Part shown: one piece after another, positions 1 through 9,284 of the stretch
How positions within the stretch are numbered: position 1 is the first letter of the stretch
Layout: each line of letters starts with the position of its first letter
Origin: Corynebacterium sp. 21KM1197
GTDB lineage: Bacteria; Actinomycetota; Actinomycetes; Mycobacteriales; Mycobacteriaceae
Assembly: GCF_033783015.1 (NCBI RefSeq)
Contig: NZ_CP123907.1
Location: 992,001 to 1,056,000 of the forward strand
DNA length: 64,000 bases
Reading direction: 5' to 3'
Made by a program: the position numbers and the translations under genes
The notes under the pieces: model-generated
What the model saw: only the letters and a program-made list of their open reading frames with translations
Told to the model about the DNA's origin: nothing
Database searches by the model: none

Positions 1-1
1 C

Positions 2-682
2 GCGTCTGTTGCCGCATCCGCCTCCTCCACCACGCGCGTGGAGCGACCGCAGCAACCGGAGACGCGGGCTCAGGAGGCTCCTGCTTCTTCCCCCTCCGCA
101 CCCGCCTACGCCGGGGCGGCGGCCCCCGTGGTGGATAACGCGGAAGAGGAGGAGACCCCCGAGGTGCGGCGCGGCACCCTCGACTTCGGCCTGCTGATCC
201 TGCGCCTTGGCCTGGGCGGCTGGTTGATCCTGCATTCCCTGAGCGTGTTCTTCCACCTGGGTGGTTCCGCAGGGCTTTCCGGGCTTGAGGCCCAGTACGC
301 GGCCTATACTCAGCCCCAGGCGCTTGCCGTGGCGATCCCCGCCGCGAGCCTGGCCGCCGGTGTGTTCGTGCTTTTGGGCCTGATCACTCCGCTCTTTGCG
401 GCGGCCGCCACCGTGGTCACGGGCTTCATGGCCGCCGATGCCCTGGCTCATTCCCATAGCGGCCTGGACGTGTTCTCCTGGCCGGATAACGTGTGGCTGT
501 ACATGGTTCTGGGCGCGGCCGCGATTGCCCTGCAATTCACCGGCCCCGGCCGGTACGCGCTGGACTTCTCGCGCGGCTGGGCGCGCCGCCCGCTGGCGAG
601 CGCCTGGCTGGGCCTGGTTCTGGCCGCCGCGGGCCTGGGAGCCCTGTGGTGGTTCGGGGCCGGAATTAACCCGCTGGTGTAG
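2..682 (+). CDS. DoxX-family membrane protein (5'-truncated by window edge)
   Basis: The frame is open from base 2, so the true start lies upstream of the window; the first in-frame start-like codon inside is GTG 38. The visible part has an Ala/Pro/Glu-rich, probably cytoplasmic N-terminal stretch (about 55 residues), then four hydrophobic segments. The first carries a LRLGLGGWLILHS-type motif, and the later ones include a GLITPLF turn. This pattern is typical of the DoxX family of small four-helix membrane proteins, whose biochemical role is mostly unknown. The last 17 bp overlap the 3' end of the convergent glycosyltransferase gene. The family call rests on the helix pattern and motif, not on a catalytic signature. 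Confidence 0.72.
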   Translation, partial: ASVAASASSTTRVERPQQPETRAQEAPASSPSAPAYAGAAAPVVDNAEEEETPEVRRGTLDFGLLILRLGLGGWLILHSLSVFFHLGGSAGLSGLEAQYAAYTQPQALAVAIPAASLAAGVFVLLGLITPLFAAAATVVTGFMAADALAHSHSGLDVFSWPDNVWLYMVLGAAAIALQFTGPGRYALDFSRGWARRPLASAWLGLVLAAAGLGALWWFGAGINPLV

Positions 683-1943
683 CGGCGGGGGCCGTGGCCT
701 TGGGCTGCGCCAGGGCCACGGCGCACAGAAAGAGCAGCGCCAGCCATACGAAGTCGGATACCAGGAAGCGCTGCCACAGGGAAAGATCGGCATAACTCAC
801 GCCATCGCCAAACCACCACTTGGGGGGATTGGTGACCACCATCAGCGTCCAGGTTCCCGTGACGATCCCCAGGAACCAGCGGTGGCGCAGGGGAGTGGCG
901 CATAGGTGCCAGGTGGCCACCGGGAGGATCATGGCCAACCACACCCAGTGGTGGGACCAGGAGACGGGGGAGATCAGTAGCATGATGAGGGAGCCGATCA
1001 ACCAGGCCTCGGTGGGGTGCTGCGCCTTGATGAGCCGCAGCATGATCCGGGAACCGGCCAGAATCACCAGGAGGGAGCCGCCCGCCCACAGCGCGGTGAG
1101 CAGCCCGTGGTGCTCCTGGGCCCAGGCCTCGGTGGGGGACCAGCGGGTGAGCATAGCCTGGATGGAGCTATTAGAGGTGTAGGTGGGGTCCACGCCAAAG
1201 TCCTCCCCAGACCCCATGCCCAGGAGCACGGAGCCAAAGTACTCTGTGGTGGAATCCCAGCGCACCAGTGCGCCTAGCCCCGTGGCAGCCACGGCGGAAA
1301 GGGCGGCGGTGATAATCGGGCGAATCTTCTTGCGCAGCAGGAAGTACAGCAGCATGGCCGCAGGGGTGATCTTGATGGCGATGGCAAGACCGATGAGCCA
1401 GCCCTGGGGCAGGCGACGCCGCCGGGGTACTAGGTCAAGCACCACCAGGGCCATGACGATGATGTTGATTTGGGCAAAGCCGTTATTGAGTTCCACCGGC
1501 TCGAAGCCCAGCACCGCGCCCCAGGCCACGGCGCTGAGCGGGAACACCCAGGAGGCGAGCGTGGTGGGCAGGATAGCGCGGAGCACCAGGTAGAGGCAGA
1601 GCAGCAGGAGCCCGTTGGAGAGGGCCATCATGATGTCCCCGGCGAGGTTATGGCTGAGCACGGGGAGGGAAAAGGGGGAGAGAGCCAGCGCCCCGAACGG
1701 GGGATAGATGAAGGGCAGCGCGGTATCGCCCGCCATCATGGGCACCGAGTACACCTCGCGCCCCTGGAGGAAGGCCCACACTCCCTCCCGGTAGATCACC
1801 ATGTCCACGGGGAAGTCCGTGGCGGCGAACTGGCGGAACGTGGTGCCCACCCCCGCCGCGAGGCCAAGAACGATGAGCAGGGGGCGGAGAAAGGCGGGAA
1901 GCGGTGATGGCGGCGAGGGCAGCGAAGGCATAGTGGCGGCCAT
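666..1943 (-). CDS. GT87/DUF2029-type polyprenyl-phosphate-mannose glycosyltransferase-like membrane protein
   Basis: This is a 425-residue polytopic membrane protein with about ten hydrophobic segments. After the first helix comes a loop with FPVDMVIYREG and YPPFGALALSPF. The acidic residue in that loop and the following YPP motif are typical of GT-C enzymes of the GT87 family (PimE-like alpha-mannosyltransferases). These use a polyprenyl-phosphate sugar donor on the outer face of the membrane to build lipoglycans or arabinogalactan. The start ATG lies 14 bp after the ilvD stop on the same strand, so the two are probably co-transcribed. The actual acceptor cannot be told from the sequence. 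Confidence 0.7.
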   Translation of the reverse strand: MAATMPSLPSPPSPLPAFLRPLLIVLGLAAGVGTTFRQFAATDFPVDMVIYREGVWAFLQGREVYSVPMMAGDTALPFIYPPFGALALSPFSLPVLSHNLAGDIMMALSNGLLLLCLYLVLRAILPTTLASWVFPLSAVAWGAVLGFEPVELNNGFAQINIIVMALVVLDLVPRRRRLPQGWLIGLAIAIKITPAAMLLYFLLRKKIRPIITAALSAVAATGLGALVRWDSTTEYFGSVLLGMGSGEDFGVDPTYTSNSSIQAMLTRWSPTEAWAQEHHGLLTALWAGGSLLVILAGSRIMLRLIKAQHPTEAWLIGSLIMLLISPVSWSHHWVWLAMILPVATWHLCATPLRHRWFLGIVTGTWTLMVVTNPPKWWFGDGVSYADLSLWQRFLVSDFVWLALLFLCAVALAQPKATAPAATPAG

Positions 1944-1957
1944 CTTACCGCTTATGA

Positions 1958-3799
1958 TTAATCCACCTGACGTACAGCTCCCTTATCCGCGGAGGTGGCC
2001 ATCGCGGCGTAGGCGCGCAGGGCCTTGGATACGGTGCGCTTGCGATCCACCGGGGTCCACGGCTTCTCCCGGGCCTCCATCGCGGCGCGGCGCTGCTCGA
2101 TCACCTCGTCCGGGACGTCCAGGGTGAGCCTGCGCTTATGGACGTCGATGGTGATGATGTCTCCGTCCTCCACCAGGGCGATCAATCCGCCGTGGGCGGC
2201 CTCGGGGGACATGTGTCCCACGGAGAGGCCCGAGGTGCCGCCGGAGAAGCGGCCATCCGTGATCAGCGCGCACTTTTTACCCAGGCCCGCGCCCTTGAGG
2301 AAGGAGGTGGGGTGCAGCATCTCCTGCATTCCCGGCCCGCCGGAGGGGCCCTCGTAGCGGATCACCACCACCTCCCCGGCCTGTACCTGGCGGGTCAGGA
2401 TGGTGGATACCGCCTGTTCCTGGCTTTCCACCACGCGGGCGGGCCCGGAGAAGTGCCAGAGTTCCTCATCAATACCGGCGGACTTGATCACCGCGCCATC
2501 GGGTGCGAGGTTGCCGCGCAGGATCACCAGGCCGCCGTCGGCGGTGTAGGCGTGGGGGACATCGCGGATACAGCCGTTTTCCGCGTCCATGTCTAGGGTG
2601 TCCCAGCGGTTGGACTGGGAGAACGCCTCGGTGGTGCGCACCCCGCCGGGGGCGGCGTGGAAGAGTTCCACGGCGGCGTCGATGGCCTTGCCGCCGCGCA
2701 CGTCCCAGTCATCGAGCCATTCGTCCACGGATCCGTAGAGGGCGGTGTGGACGTCCTTTTCCAGCAGTCCCGCGCGGTGCAGTTCTCCCAGGATGGCGGG
2801 GATACCGCCGGCGCGGTGGACGTCCTCGATGTGGTAATCGGAGTTGGGGGACACCTTGGACACGCACGGGATCCGGTAGGAGAGTTCGTCGATGTCATCG
2901 AGGGTGAAGTCCACCTCGCCTTCCTGGGCGGCGGCCAGGGTGTGCAGCACGGTGTTGGTGGAGCCGCCCATCGCCATGTCCAGCGCCATCGCGTTATTAA
3001 AGGCCTGCTTGGTGGCGATGTTGCGCGGCAGCACGGAATCATCGCCTTCCCCGTAATAGCGGCGGCACATGTCCACGATCATGGCCCCGGCCTTTTCAAA
3101 GAGATCGCGGCGCGCGGTATGGGTGGCCAGGGTGGTGCCGTTGCCGGGCAGGGAAAGGCCCAGGGCCTCGGTGAGGCAGTTCATGGAGTTGGCGGTGAAC
3201 ATGCCGGAGCAGGAACCGCAGGTGGGGCAGGCGATGCTTTCGATCTTGCTCAGGTTGGCGTCGGAAACGTTTTCATCGGCGGAGGCGGTGATCGTGCTGA
3301 TCAGGTCCGTGGGCGGGTGGGCCACGCCGTCGATCACCACGGCCTTACCGGCCTCCATCGGGCCGCCGGAGACAAAGATCGCCGGGATATTCAAGCGCAT
3401 GGCGGCGTTGAGCATGCCGGGGGTGATCTTATCGCAGTTGGAAATGCACACCATCGCGTCCGCGGTGTGGGCATTGACCATGTACTCCACGGAATCCGCG
3501 ATGATCTCGCGGCTGGGCAGGGAATACAGCATTCCGCCGTGGCCCATGGCGATGCCATCATCGACGGCGATGGTGTTGAACTCCTTGGGCACGCCTCCGG
3601 CGGCGCGCACCGCGTCCGCCACCACGTCGCCCACGTTCTTCAGGTGCACGTGGCCGGGCACAAACTGGGTGTAGGAGTTCACGATGGCCACGATGGGTTT
3701 GCCAAACTCGTGTTCCTTGGTGCCGGTGGCGCGCCAAAGGGCGCGGGCGCCGGAGGCATTGCGGCCGACGGTGGTGACTTTGGATCGCAGCGGGATCAC
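1958..3799 (-). CDS. ilvD: Dihydroxy-acid dehydratase
   Basis: IlvD dehydrates 2,3-dihydroxy-isovalerate and 2,3-dihydroxy-3-methylvalerate to the 2-keto acids of Val/Leu and Ile, a cytosolic Fe-S and Mg-dependent step. The 613 residues are the normal length. Family signatures are visible: CDKITPGML near residue 123 and [17 protein letters not shown] near residue 193, both carrying cluster-binding cysteines, and the C-terminal [19 protein letters not shown]. Translation starts at GTG 3799 with an AGGAG box six bases upstream. It lies apart from, and transcribed away from, ilvBNC, as I recall it in C. glutamicum. No attenuator is seen in the short upstream gap. Confidence 0.97.
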   Translation of the reverse strand: MIPLRSKVTTVGRNASGARALWRATGTKEHEFGKPIVAIVNSYTQFVPGHVHLKNVGDVVADAVRAAGGVPKEFNTIAVDDGIAMGHGGMLYSLPSREIIADSVEYMVNAHTADAMVCISNCDKITPGMLNAAMRLNIPAIFVSGGPMEAGKAVVIDGVAHPPTDLISTITASADENVSDANLSKIESIACPTCGSCSGMFTANSMNCLTEALGLSLPGNGTTLATHTARRDLFEKAGAMIVDMCRRYYGEGDDSVLPRNIATKQAFNNAMALDMAMGGSTNTVLHTLAAAQEGEVDFTLDDIDELSYRIPCVSKVSPNSDYHIEDVHRAGGIPAILGELHRAGLLEKDVHTALYGSVDEWLDDWDVRGGKAIDAAVELFHAAPGGVRTTEAFSQSNRWDTLDMDAENGCIRDVPHAYTADGGLVILRGNLAPDGAVIKSAGIDEELWHFSGPARVVESQEQAVSTILTRQVQAGEVVVIRYEGPSGGPGMQEMLHPTSFLKGAGLGKKCALITDGRFSGGTSGLSVGHMSPEAAHGGLIALVEDGDIITIDVHKRRLTLDVPDEVIEQRRAAMEAREKPWTPVDRKRTVSKALRAYAAMATSADKGAVRQVD

Positions 3800-3883
3800 G
3801 GGAAACTCCTCTTATGCGGAAACTGCGTGCTCACTGAATTCTTAACCCGGGGCCCGGTAGGGCGGGCGATGATATTTCAAGGG

Positions 3884-4390
3884 TCAGTGCTCAGATTGCT
3901 CTAGGCCTTCTTTGTTCATGGCGGCGTATTCCTCGCGGGTGATGAGGACGCGCTCGCCGTTGCGACGAACAATGGCTACCTTGTCGTCTACCGCCTCCCG
4001 GCCCACGGTGAGGGCGTCGGGAATGCGCCCGCCCGAGGCCTGTGCCAGCGCCGGGAGGGAATTGAAGCTCACCGCGGGGAGGGGAAACTGCTCCCCCTTG
4101 CGGGAGCGGGCAAAACTGGTGGAGCCCTTGAATCCAATGCCCTCGAAGTCCTCCCAGGCCACCGTGCGCGCGCCGCGGAAAGCATAGCGGGCGGTGATCC
4201 CCGAGGAATCCACGATGGTTCGGGCCCGCACCAGCCACCACAGATACAGGGCCGGGAGGATCAGGAACCCACCGAGGAGGGCGGGGGCGTGGCTGATGGG
4301 AATGAGCATCATGAGGGCCATGAAAATCACCACCGCCACATGAAAACGCTCCGGGCGGAACTGCGTGGCTGGTGGTGCTTCAGGACTCAT
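3884..4390 (-). CDS. PH-domain (bPH2-like) membrane protein
   Basis: This is a protein of about 168 residues with two adjacent hydrophobic segments (about residues 18-55), followed by a beta-rich region. VDSSGITARYAFRGARTVAW and the WEDFEGIGFKG strand pattern are typical of small actinobacterial membrane proteins with a bacterial PH-like domain. The function is unknown. I prefer ATG 4390 because TACCAT sits seven bases upstream, matching a leaderless promoter; an in-frame ATG at 4420 would add ten residues. It lies between ilvD and ilvB in the same place as a similar gene in C. glutamicum. The extreme C-terminus is charged. Confidence 0.7.
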   Translation of the reverse strand: MSPEAPPATQFRPERFHVAVVIFMALMMLIPISHAPALLGGFLILPALYLWWLVRARTIVDSSGITARYAFRGARTVAWEDFEGIGFKGSTSFARSRKGEQFPLPAVSFNSLPALAQASGGRIPDALTVGREAVDDKVAIVRRNGERVLITREEYAAMNKEGLEQSEH

Positions 4391-4594
4391 GCCCCACATG
4401 GTAGCCAACGGCTGTGACATTGCTCAAAAAGGCCCAGGGCGGCTGCGGGGGCGTCGAAAAGCGCCTGCTTGACGACGTCCCCGTGGGGTCCTGCGGGGCA
4501 GCGCGCCTCACGGCACCCTGGGGCGGGGCGTAGAGGGCAGGCACAGTGAATAAAAAGAATGGCCTTGGTCACGTCATGGTGTATAGTGCTCACC
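4391..4594. promoter_or_regulatory. Divergent promoter region between the PH-domain gene and ilvB leader
   Basis: About 200 bp without a supported gene. It carries the minus-strand -10-like TACCAT just upstream of 4390 and, on the plus strand, TATAGT at 4582-4587 in the context gTATAGTg, which fits the corynebacterial -10 consensus. No convincing -35 is visible, which is common in this group. The start point predicted from TATAGT falls at about 4594-4595, the first base of the leader peptide ATG. Confidence 0.5.
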
Positions 4595-4642
4595 ATGCTG
4601 ATTATTCGACCGATTCTTGTACCCGAGCGGCGCGTGCCGTAA
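4595..4642 (+). CDS. ilvB operon leader peptide (15 aa, Ile/Leu/Val-rich)
   Basis: The short frame reads MLIIRPILVPERRVP and stop: three Ile, two Leu and two Val among 15 residues, with Ile-Ile and Ile-Leu-Val runs. That is the composition expected of a ribosome-stalling leader controlling ilvBNC by attenuation, and multivalent branched-chain attenuation is established for C. glutamicum ilvBNC. The ATG lies seven bases after the TATAGT box, so the peptide is probably translated from a leaderless transcript. Hairpin-forming sequence follows at 4668-4708, before ilvB. The reading frame and composition are seen; the regulatory role is inferred. Confidence 0.75.
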   Translation: MLIIRPILVPERRVP

Positions 4643-4667
4643 CGGCTGTTTTAGGTCGAAGAGCAGG

Positions 4668-4750
4668 CGCCCTCCGCAACACCCACCCACGGTGGATGCG
4701 CGAGGGCGTTTCGCATAATCGGCGGCACCCCACCCACGGGAGCCGCGCCA
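4668..4750 (+). promoter_or_regulatory. ilvB attenuator candidate hairpins
   Basis: CGCCCTC at 4668-4674 pairs with GAGGGCG at 4702-4708. The stem extends inwards through CGC/GCG after a one-base bulge, and there is an inner CCACC/GGTGG hairpin at 4683-4695. A second GC-rich pairing (GCGGC/GCCGC) follows around 4721-4746, and TTTTT lies at 4764-4768. These could act as alternative pause, antiterminator and terminator structures for the upstream leader peptide. The U-tract is separated from the second stem, so the exact terminator is not resolved. Confidence 0.5.
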
Positions 4751-4803
4751 CACTGCATAACCATTTTTGATTGAACCACTGATACACAAGGAGCCTGACA
4801 CTC

Positions 4804-6630
4804 GTGAATGCGGAAGCAAAGCAACCTCCGCTGCCGTCCACGCTTGCTCGCAAGGCCGCAGCCGATCACTCGGCCCCGGAACGCATGAGCGGGGCCCAGG
4901 CGGTGGTGCGCTCGCTGGAAGAACTGGGGGCCGACGTGGTCTTTGGCCTTCCCGGCGGGGCCGTGTTGCCCCTGTATGACCCGCTGTATTCCTCCACCAA
5001 GGTGCGCCACGTGCTCATGCGCCACGAACAGGGCGCGGGCCATGCGGCGGAGGGATACGCACAGGTAACGGGCCGCGTGGGGGTGTGCATTGCCACTTCG
5101 GGGCCGGGGGCCACTAACCTGGTGACCCCGATCGCGGACGCCAATCTTGATTCCGTCCCCCTCGTGGCCATCACGGGCCAGGTGGGCAGCGGCCTGCTGG
5201 GCACGGACGCCTTCCAGGAGGCGGATATTCGCGGTATCACCATGCCGGTGACCAAGCACAACTTCATGGTCACCGATCCCCAGGACATCCCGCAGGCGCT
5301 CGCGGAGGCCTTTCACCTGGCCTCCACCGGCCGTCCGGGCCCGGTGTTGGTGGATATTCCCAAGGACGTGCAGGACGCACAGATGGACTTCTCCTGGCCG
5401 CCCACGATTGACCTGCCGGGTTACCGCCCGGTGACCAGCCCGCATTCCCGCCAGATCGCGCAGGCCGTGGAGCTGATCGCGCGCGCGGAAAAGCCGGTGC
5501 TCTACATCGGCGGCGGCGTGATCAAGGCAAATGCGGCAGCCGAGCTGCGCGAGTTCGCGGAGGCCGCCAATATCCCGGTGGTCACCACGCTCATGGCCCT
5601 GGGCTCCTTCCCGGAATCGCACCGCCTGCACATGGGTATGCCCGGCATGCACGGATCGGTGCCCGCCGTGGGGGCCTTGCAGCGCTCGGACCTGCTCATT
5701 GCCATCGGCACGCGCTTCGACGATCGCGTGACCGGCAAGGTGGATGCCTTTGCCCCCGAGGCCAAGGTGATTCACGCGGATATTGATCCGGCCGAGATCG
5801 GCAAGATCCGGGCCGTGGACGTGCCCATCGTGGGCGACGCCAAGGAGGTCCTGGCCGGACTTGTACGCGAGTACCGCTCCGCCGTGGATGGTGGGCTGGA
5901 GGGGCCGGATACTGCCTCGTGGCTGGCGTACCTGGACGATCTGTGCGAGCGCTTCCCGCGCGGCTACGAGGAGCCCTCGGACGGCCTGCTGGCGCCGCAG
6001 CGGGTGCTGGAGGCGCTGTCCAAGGAGGCCGGGCCGGAGGCTATTTATGCCGCCGGTGTGGGGCAGCACCAGATGTGGTCCGCGCAGTTCCTGGACTTTG
6101 AAAATCCCCGCACCTGGCTCAACTCCGGTGGCCTGGGCACGATGGGCTATGCGGTTCCGGCGGCCTTGGGAGCCAAGGCCGGTGCCCCGGAGGCGGAGGT
6201 GTGGGCCATCGACGGCGATGGCTGTTTCCAGATGACCAATCAGGAACTCACCACCGCGGCGGTGGAGGGCATGCCGATCAAGGTGGCTCTTATTAATAAC
6301 GGCAACCTCGGCATGGTGCGCCAGTGGCAAACGCTCTTTTATGGCGGACGCTACTCCAACACCAAGTTGCGCGAGCAGAACGAGTACGTGCCGGACTTTG
6401 TGGCCCTGGCCGAGGCCCTGGGCTGTGCGGCGCGCCGGGTGACCACGGAGGAGGAGATTGTTCCGGCTATCCAGTGGGCGCGGGAGATCAATGATCGCCC
6501 CGTGGTGCTGGACTTCATCGTCGGCCAGGACGCGCAGGTCTGGCCGATGATCGCCTCGGGTTCCTCCAATTCGGAGATCCGCTATGCCCATGACCTGCGG
6601 CCGCTATTTGTTGAGGAGGAACAGGCGTAA
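4804..6630 (+). CDS. ilvB: Acetolactate synthase, catalytic (large) subunit
   Basis: This ThDP/FAD enzyme condenses pyruvate with pyruvate or 2-ketobutyrate, the first common step of Val/Leu/Ile synthesis. The 608 residues include the catalytic Glu75 in [15 protein letters not shown], a central FAD/Rossmann domain, and the ThDP motif [11 protein letters not shown] ending in LINN around residues 465-495. Translation starts at GTG 4804 with AAGGAG at 4788-4793. Its stop overlaps the ilvN ATG by one base (TAATG), so the catalytic and regulatory subunits are translationally coupled. It is preceded by the branched-chain leader peptide. Confidence 0.98.
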   Translation: MNAEAKQPPLPSTLARKAAADHSAPERMSGAQAVVRSLEELGADVVFGLPGGAVLPLYDPLYSSTKVRHVLMRHEQGAGHAAEGYAQVTGRVGVCIATSGPGATNLVTPIADANLDSVPLVAITGQVGSGLLGTDAFQEADIRGITMPVTKHNFMVTDPQDIPQALAEAFHLASTGRPGPVLVDIPKDVQDAQMDFSWPPTIDLPGYRPVTSPHSRQIAQAVELIARAEKPVLYIGGGVIKANAAAELREFAEAANIPVVTTLMALGSFPESHRLHMGMPGMHGSVPAVGALQRSDLLIAIGTRFDDRVTGKVDAFAPEAKVIHADIDPAEIGKIRAVDVPIVGDAKEVLAGLVREYRSAVDGGLEGPDTASWLAYLDDLCERFPRGYEEPSDGLLAPQRVLEALSKEAGPEAIYAAGVGQHQMWSAQFLDFENPRTWLNSGGLGTMGYAVPAALGAKAGAPEAEVWAIDGDGCFQMTNQELTTAAVEGMPIKVALINNGNLGMVRQWQTLFYGGRYSNTKLREQNEYVPDFVALAEALGCAARRVTTEEEIVPAIQWAREINDRPVVLDFIVGQDAQVWPMIASGSSNSEIRYAHDLRPLFVEEEQA

Positions 6631-7154
6631 TGGCTCAACCGGATAAGACTCGCCATATCTTGAGCGTCCTGGTGCAGGACGTGGACGGTATCATCTCCCG
6701 CGTTTCGGGCATGTTTACCCGCCGCGGCTTCAACCTGGTATCCCTCGTCTCGGCTAAGACCTCCACGCCCGGAATCAACCGCATCACCATCGTGGTGGAC
6801 GCGGACGAGGTGCGCATCGAGCAGATCTCCAAGCAGCTCAACAAGATCATTCAGGTGATCAAGGTGGTGCGCCTGGAGGAGGACGCCACGGTGGCCCGAG
6901 CCCTGCTGCTGGTCAAGGTGGACGTGACCAACCACACCCGCCCGCAGGTGGTGGACGCCGCCACGATCTTTAGGGCCCGCGTGGTGGACGTGGCCCCGGA
7001 ATCCGTGGTCATCGAGGCCACGGGTATGCCGGGGAAGTTGCAGGCGCTTCTCGACGTCCTGGAGCCCTTTGGTATCCGGGAGATGCTGCAATCCGGGCAG
7101 ATCGCGCTCAATCGCGGCCCGCGCACGCTCTCGCCCACGCCCTCCCGCTCCTGA
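6630..7154 (+). CDS. ilvN: Acetolactate synthase, regulatory (small) subunit
   Basis: The 174-residue protein has an N-terminal ACT domain (ILSVLVQDVDGIISRVSGMF, then a GFNLVSL strand) and a C-terminal ALS_ss domain. It binds the catalytic subunit IlvB, activates it and confers valine feedback inhibition. The ATG overlaps the last base of ilvB. The GFNLVSLVSAKT segment is the region where known feedback-resistance changes map in C. glutamicum; here it looks wild-type. A 147-bp gap with its own promoter signals separates it from ilvC. Confidence 0.97.
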   Translation: MAQPDKTRHILSVLVQDVDGIISRVSGMFTRRGFNLVSLVSAKTSTPGINRITIVVDADEVRIEQISKQLNKIIQVIKVVRLEEDATVARALLLVKVDVTNHTRPQVVDAATIFRARVVDVAPESVVIEATGMPGKLQALLDVLEPFGIREMLQSGQIALNRGPRTLSPTPSRS

Positions 7155-7177
7155 GCTTGGGGCCGAGGCGAAAACCC

Positions 7178-7198
7178 TCACGCGTTTCACCTTGTGAG
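7178..7198. promoter_or_regulatory. CTCAC-N11-GTGAG inverted repeat upstream of ilvC
   Basis: CTCAC at 7178-7182 and GTGAG at 7194-7198 form a 21-bp element with the same half-sites and spacing as the one at the leuB promoter (14561-14581). It is nested in other overlapping repeats: CCCTCAC/GTGAGGG and TGAGACG/CGTCTCA (7195-7201 with 7215-7221). It sits just upstream of a TATAAT box at 7222-7227. It could be an operator or a hairpin in read-through RNA from ilvBN. Confidence 0.5.
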
Positions 7199-7221
7199 AC
7201 GTGAGGGGAGGGTTCGTCTCA

Positions 7222-7227
7222 TATAAT
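7222..7227 (+). promoter_or_regulatory. ilvC promoter -10 hexamer (TATAAT)
   Basis: A perfect TATAAT lies 75 bp upstream of the ilvC start, with no strong -35. An ilvC-specific promoter within the ilvBNC cluster is known in C. glutamicum, so independent transcription is plausible here. Confidence 0.6.
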
Positions 7228-7277
7228 GAAACAAAAATCGGGTAAGGTGACAAGAGGAACCTCCCGGTACTCCTTGA

Positions 7278-8315
<1,038 letters not shown>

Positions 8316-8369
8316 AAAGTATTCTCAAAAGGCTTTCAATAAGCCTCCCGGGGCGCTATGCTCGTGGTC

Positions 8370-9269
8370 ATGAGCGATCATGGCCACGATCACAGCCACA
8401 GTCACGCCCCCACCTCGTTGAAGTCCCTGTTGGGGGTCATTGCCCTCACGGGGACTATCTTTTTTGCGGAACTCATCGCCGGTTTTATCTCCGGCTCGCT
8501 GGCGCTGCTATCGGATGCCATGCACATGCTCTCCGACTCCACCGGGCTGATCCTGGCCCTGCTGGCCATGCTGGTGGGGCGTCGCCCACCAAGCAACCGC
8601 GCCACCTTTGGTCACCGTCGAGTGGAGGTGCTGGCTGCGGCAATCAACGCGGTGGCGGTCACCCTCATCTCCGTGTGGATCGTGGTGGAGGCCCTGCGCC
8701 GTTTTGGTCAGGGCACGGAGATCGATACCTCCACGATGCTCGTGGTGGCGGTCATAGGCCTGATAGCCAACGGCATCTCCGCCATGATCCTCACCCGCCG
8801 CCAGCACGATAGCCTCAACATGAAGGGCGCGTACCTGCACGTGCTTTCCGATCTCCTGGGCTCGGTGGCGGTGATCGTGGCGGGCCTGATCATCAAGTTC
8901 ACCGGCTTCGTGGCGGCCGATACCATCGCCTCCCTCATCATCGCGGCGCTGGTCATACCGCGCTCGGTGGCGCTTGCCCGAACCTCGGTGCGGGTGCTGC
9001 TCAACCAGGTGCCGGAGGGCGTCGATACGCAGGAGGTGGAGCGACGCCTGCGTGCGGTGCCGGGGGTGTGCGAGGTACACGACCTGCACCTGTGGTCCAC
9101 GGACGGCAATGAGGCGCTGGTGACCTGTCACCTGGTGGTGCGCCGGGGAAGTTACTCCCAGGTGCTGGACGCGGCGCAGGCCACGCTGCGGGAGATGGGT
9201 ATTGAGCACTCCACGATTCAGGTCGAAGAGCCTGGTCACAAGGGTCATGAGCAGGTATGCGGGCACTAG
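8370..9269 (+). CDS. Cation diffusion facilitator (CzcD/ZitB-like metal efflux)
   Basis: The protein has about 299 residues, a His/Asp-rich N-terminus (MSDHGHDHSHSHA) and six membrane helices. The typical CDF metal site is visible: HMLSD in helix 2 and HVLSDLLGSV in helix 5. A cytoplasmic C-terminal domain (EVHDLHLWS) follows. The family exports Zn2+, Co2+ or related ions in exchange for protons. I chose ATG 8370 because TATGCT at 8356-8361 lies eight bases upstream, a leaderless arrangement; ATG 8358 would add four residues. It starts 54 bp after ilvC and seems functionally unrelated. Confidence 0.92.
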   Translation: MSDHGHDHSHSHAPTSLKSLLGVIALTGTIFFAELIAGFISGSLALLSDAMHMLSDSTGLILALLAMLVGRRPPSNRATFGHRRVEVLAAAINAVAVTLISVWIVVEALRRFGQGTEIDTSTMLVVAVIGLIANGISAMILTRRQHDSLNMKGAYLHVLSDLLGSVAVIVAGLIIKFTGFVAADTIASLIIAALVIPRSVALARTSVRVLLNQVPEGVDTQEVERRLRAVPGVCEVHDLHLWSTDGNEALVTCHLVVRRGSYSQVLDAAQATLREMGIEHSTIQVEEPGHKGHEQVCGH

Positions 9270-9284
9270 GATTGGCGCAGTACC

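Noticed and set aside
4651..6591. Long minus-strand open frame opposite ilvB
   Set aside because: Low-complexity His/Gly/Arg-rich translation with no motif; a shadow of ilvB.
8331..8347. AGGCTT/AAGCCT hairpin after ilvC
   Set aside because: Six-base stem followed by C/G-rich sequence rather than T; too weak to list as a terminator.
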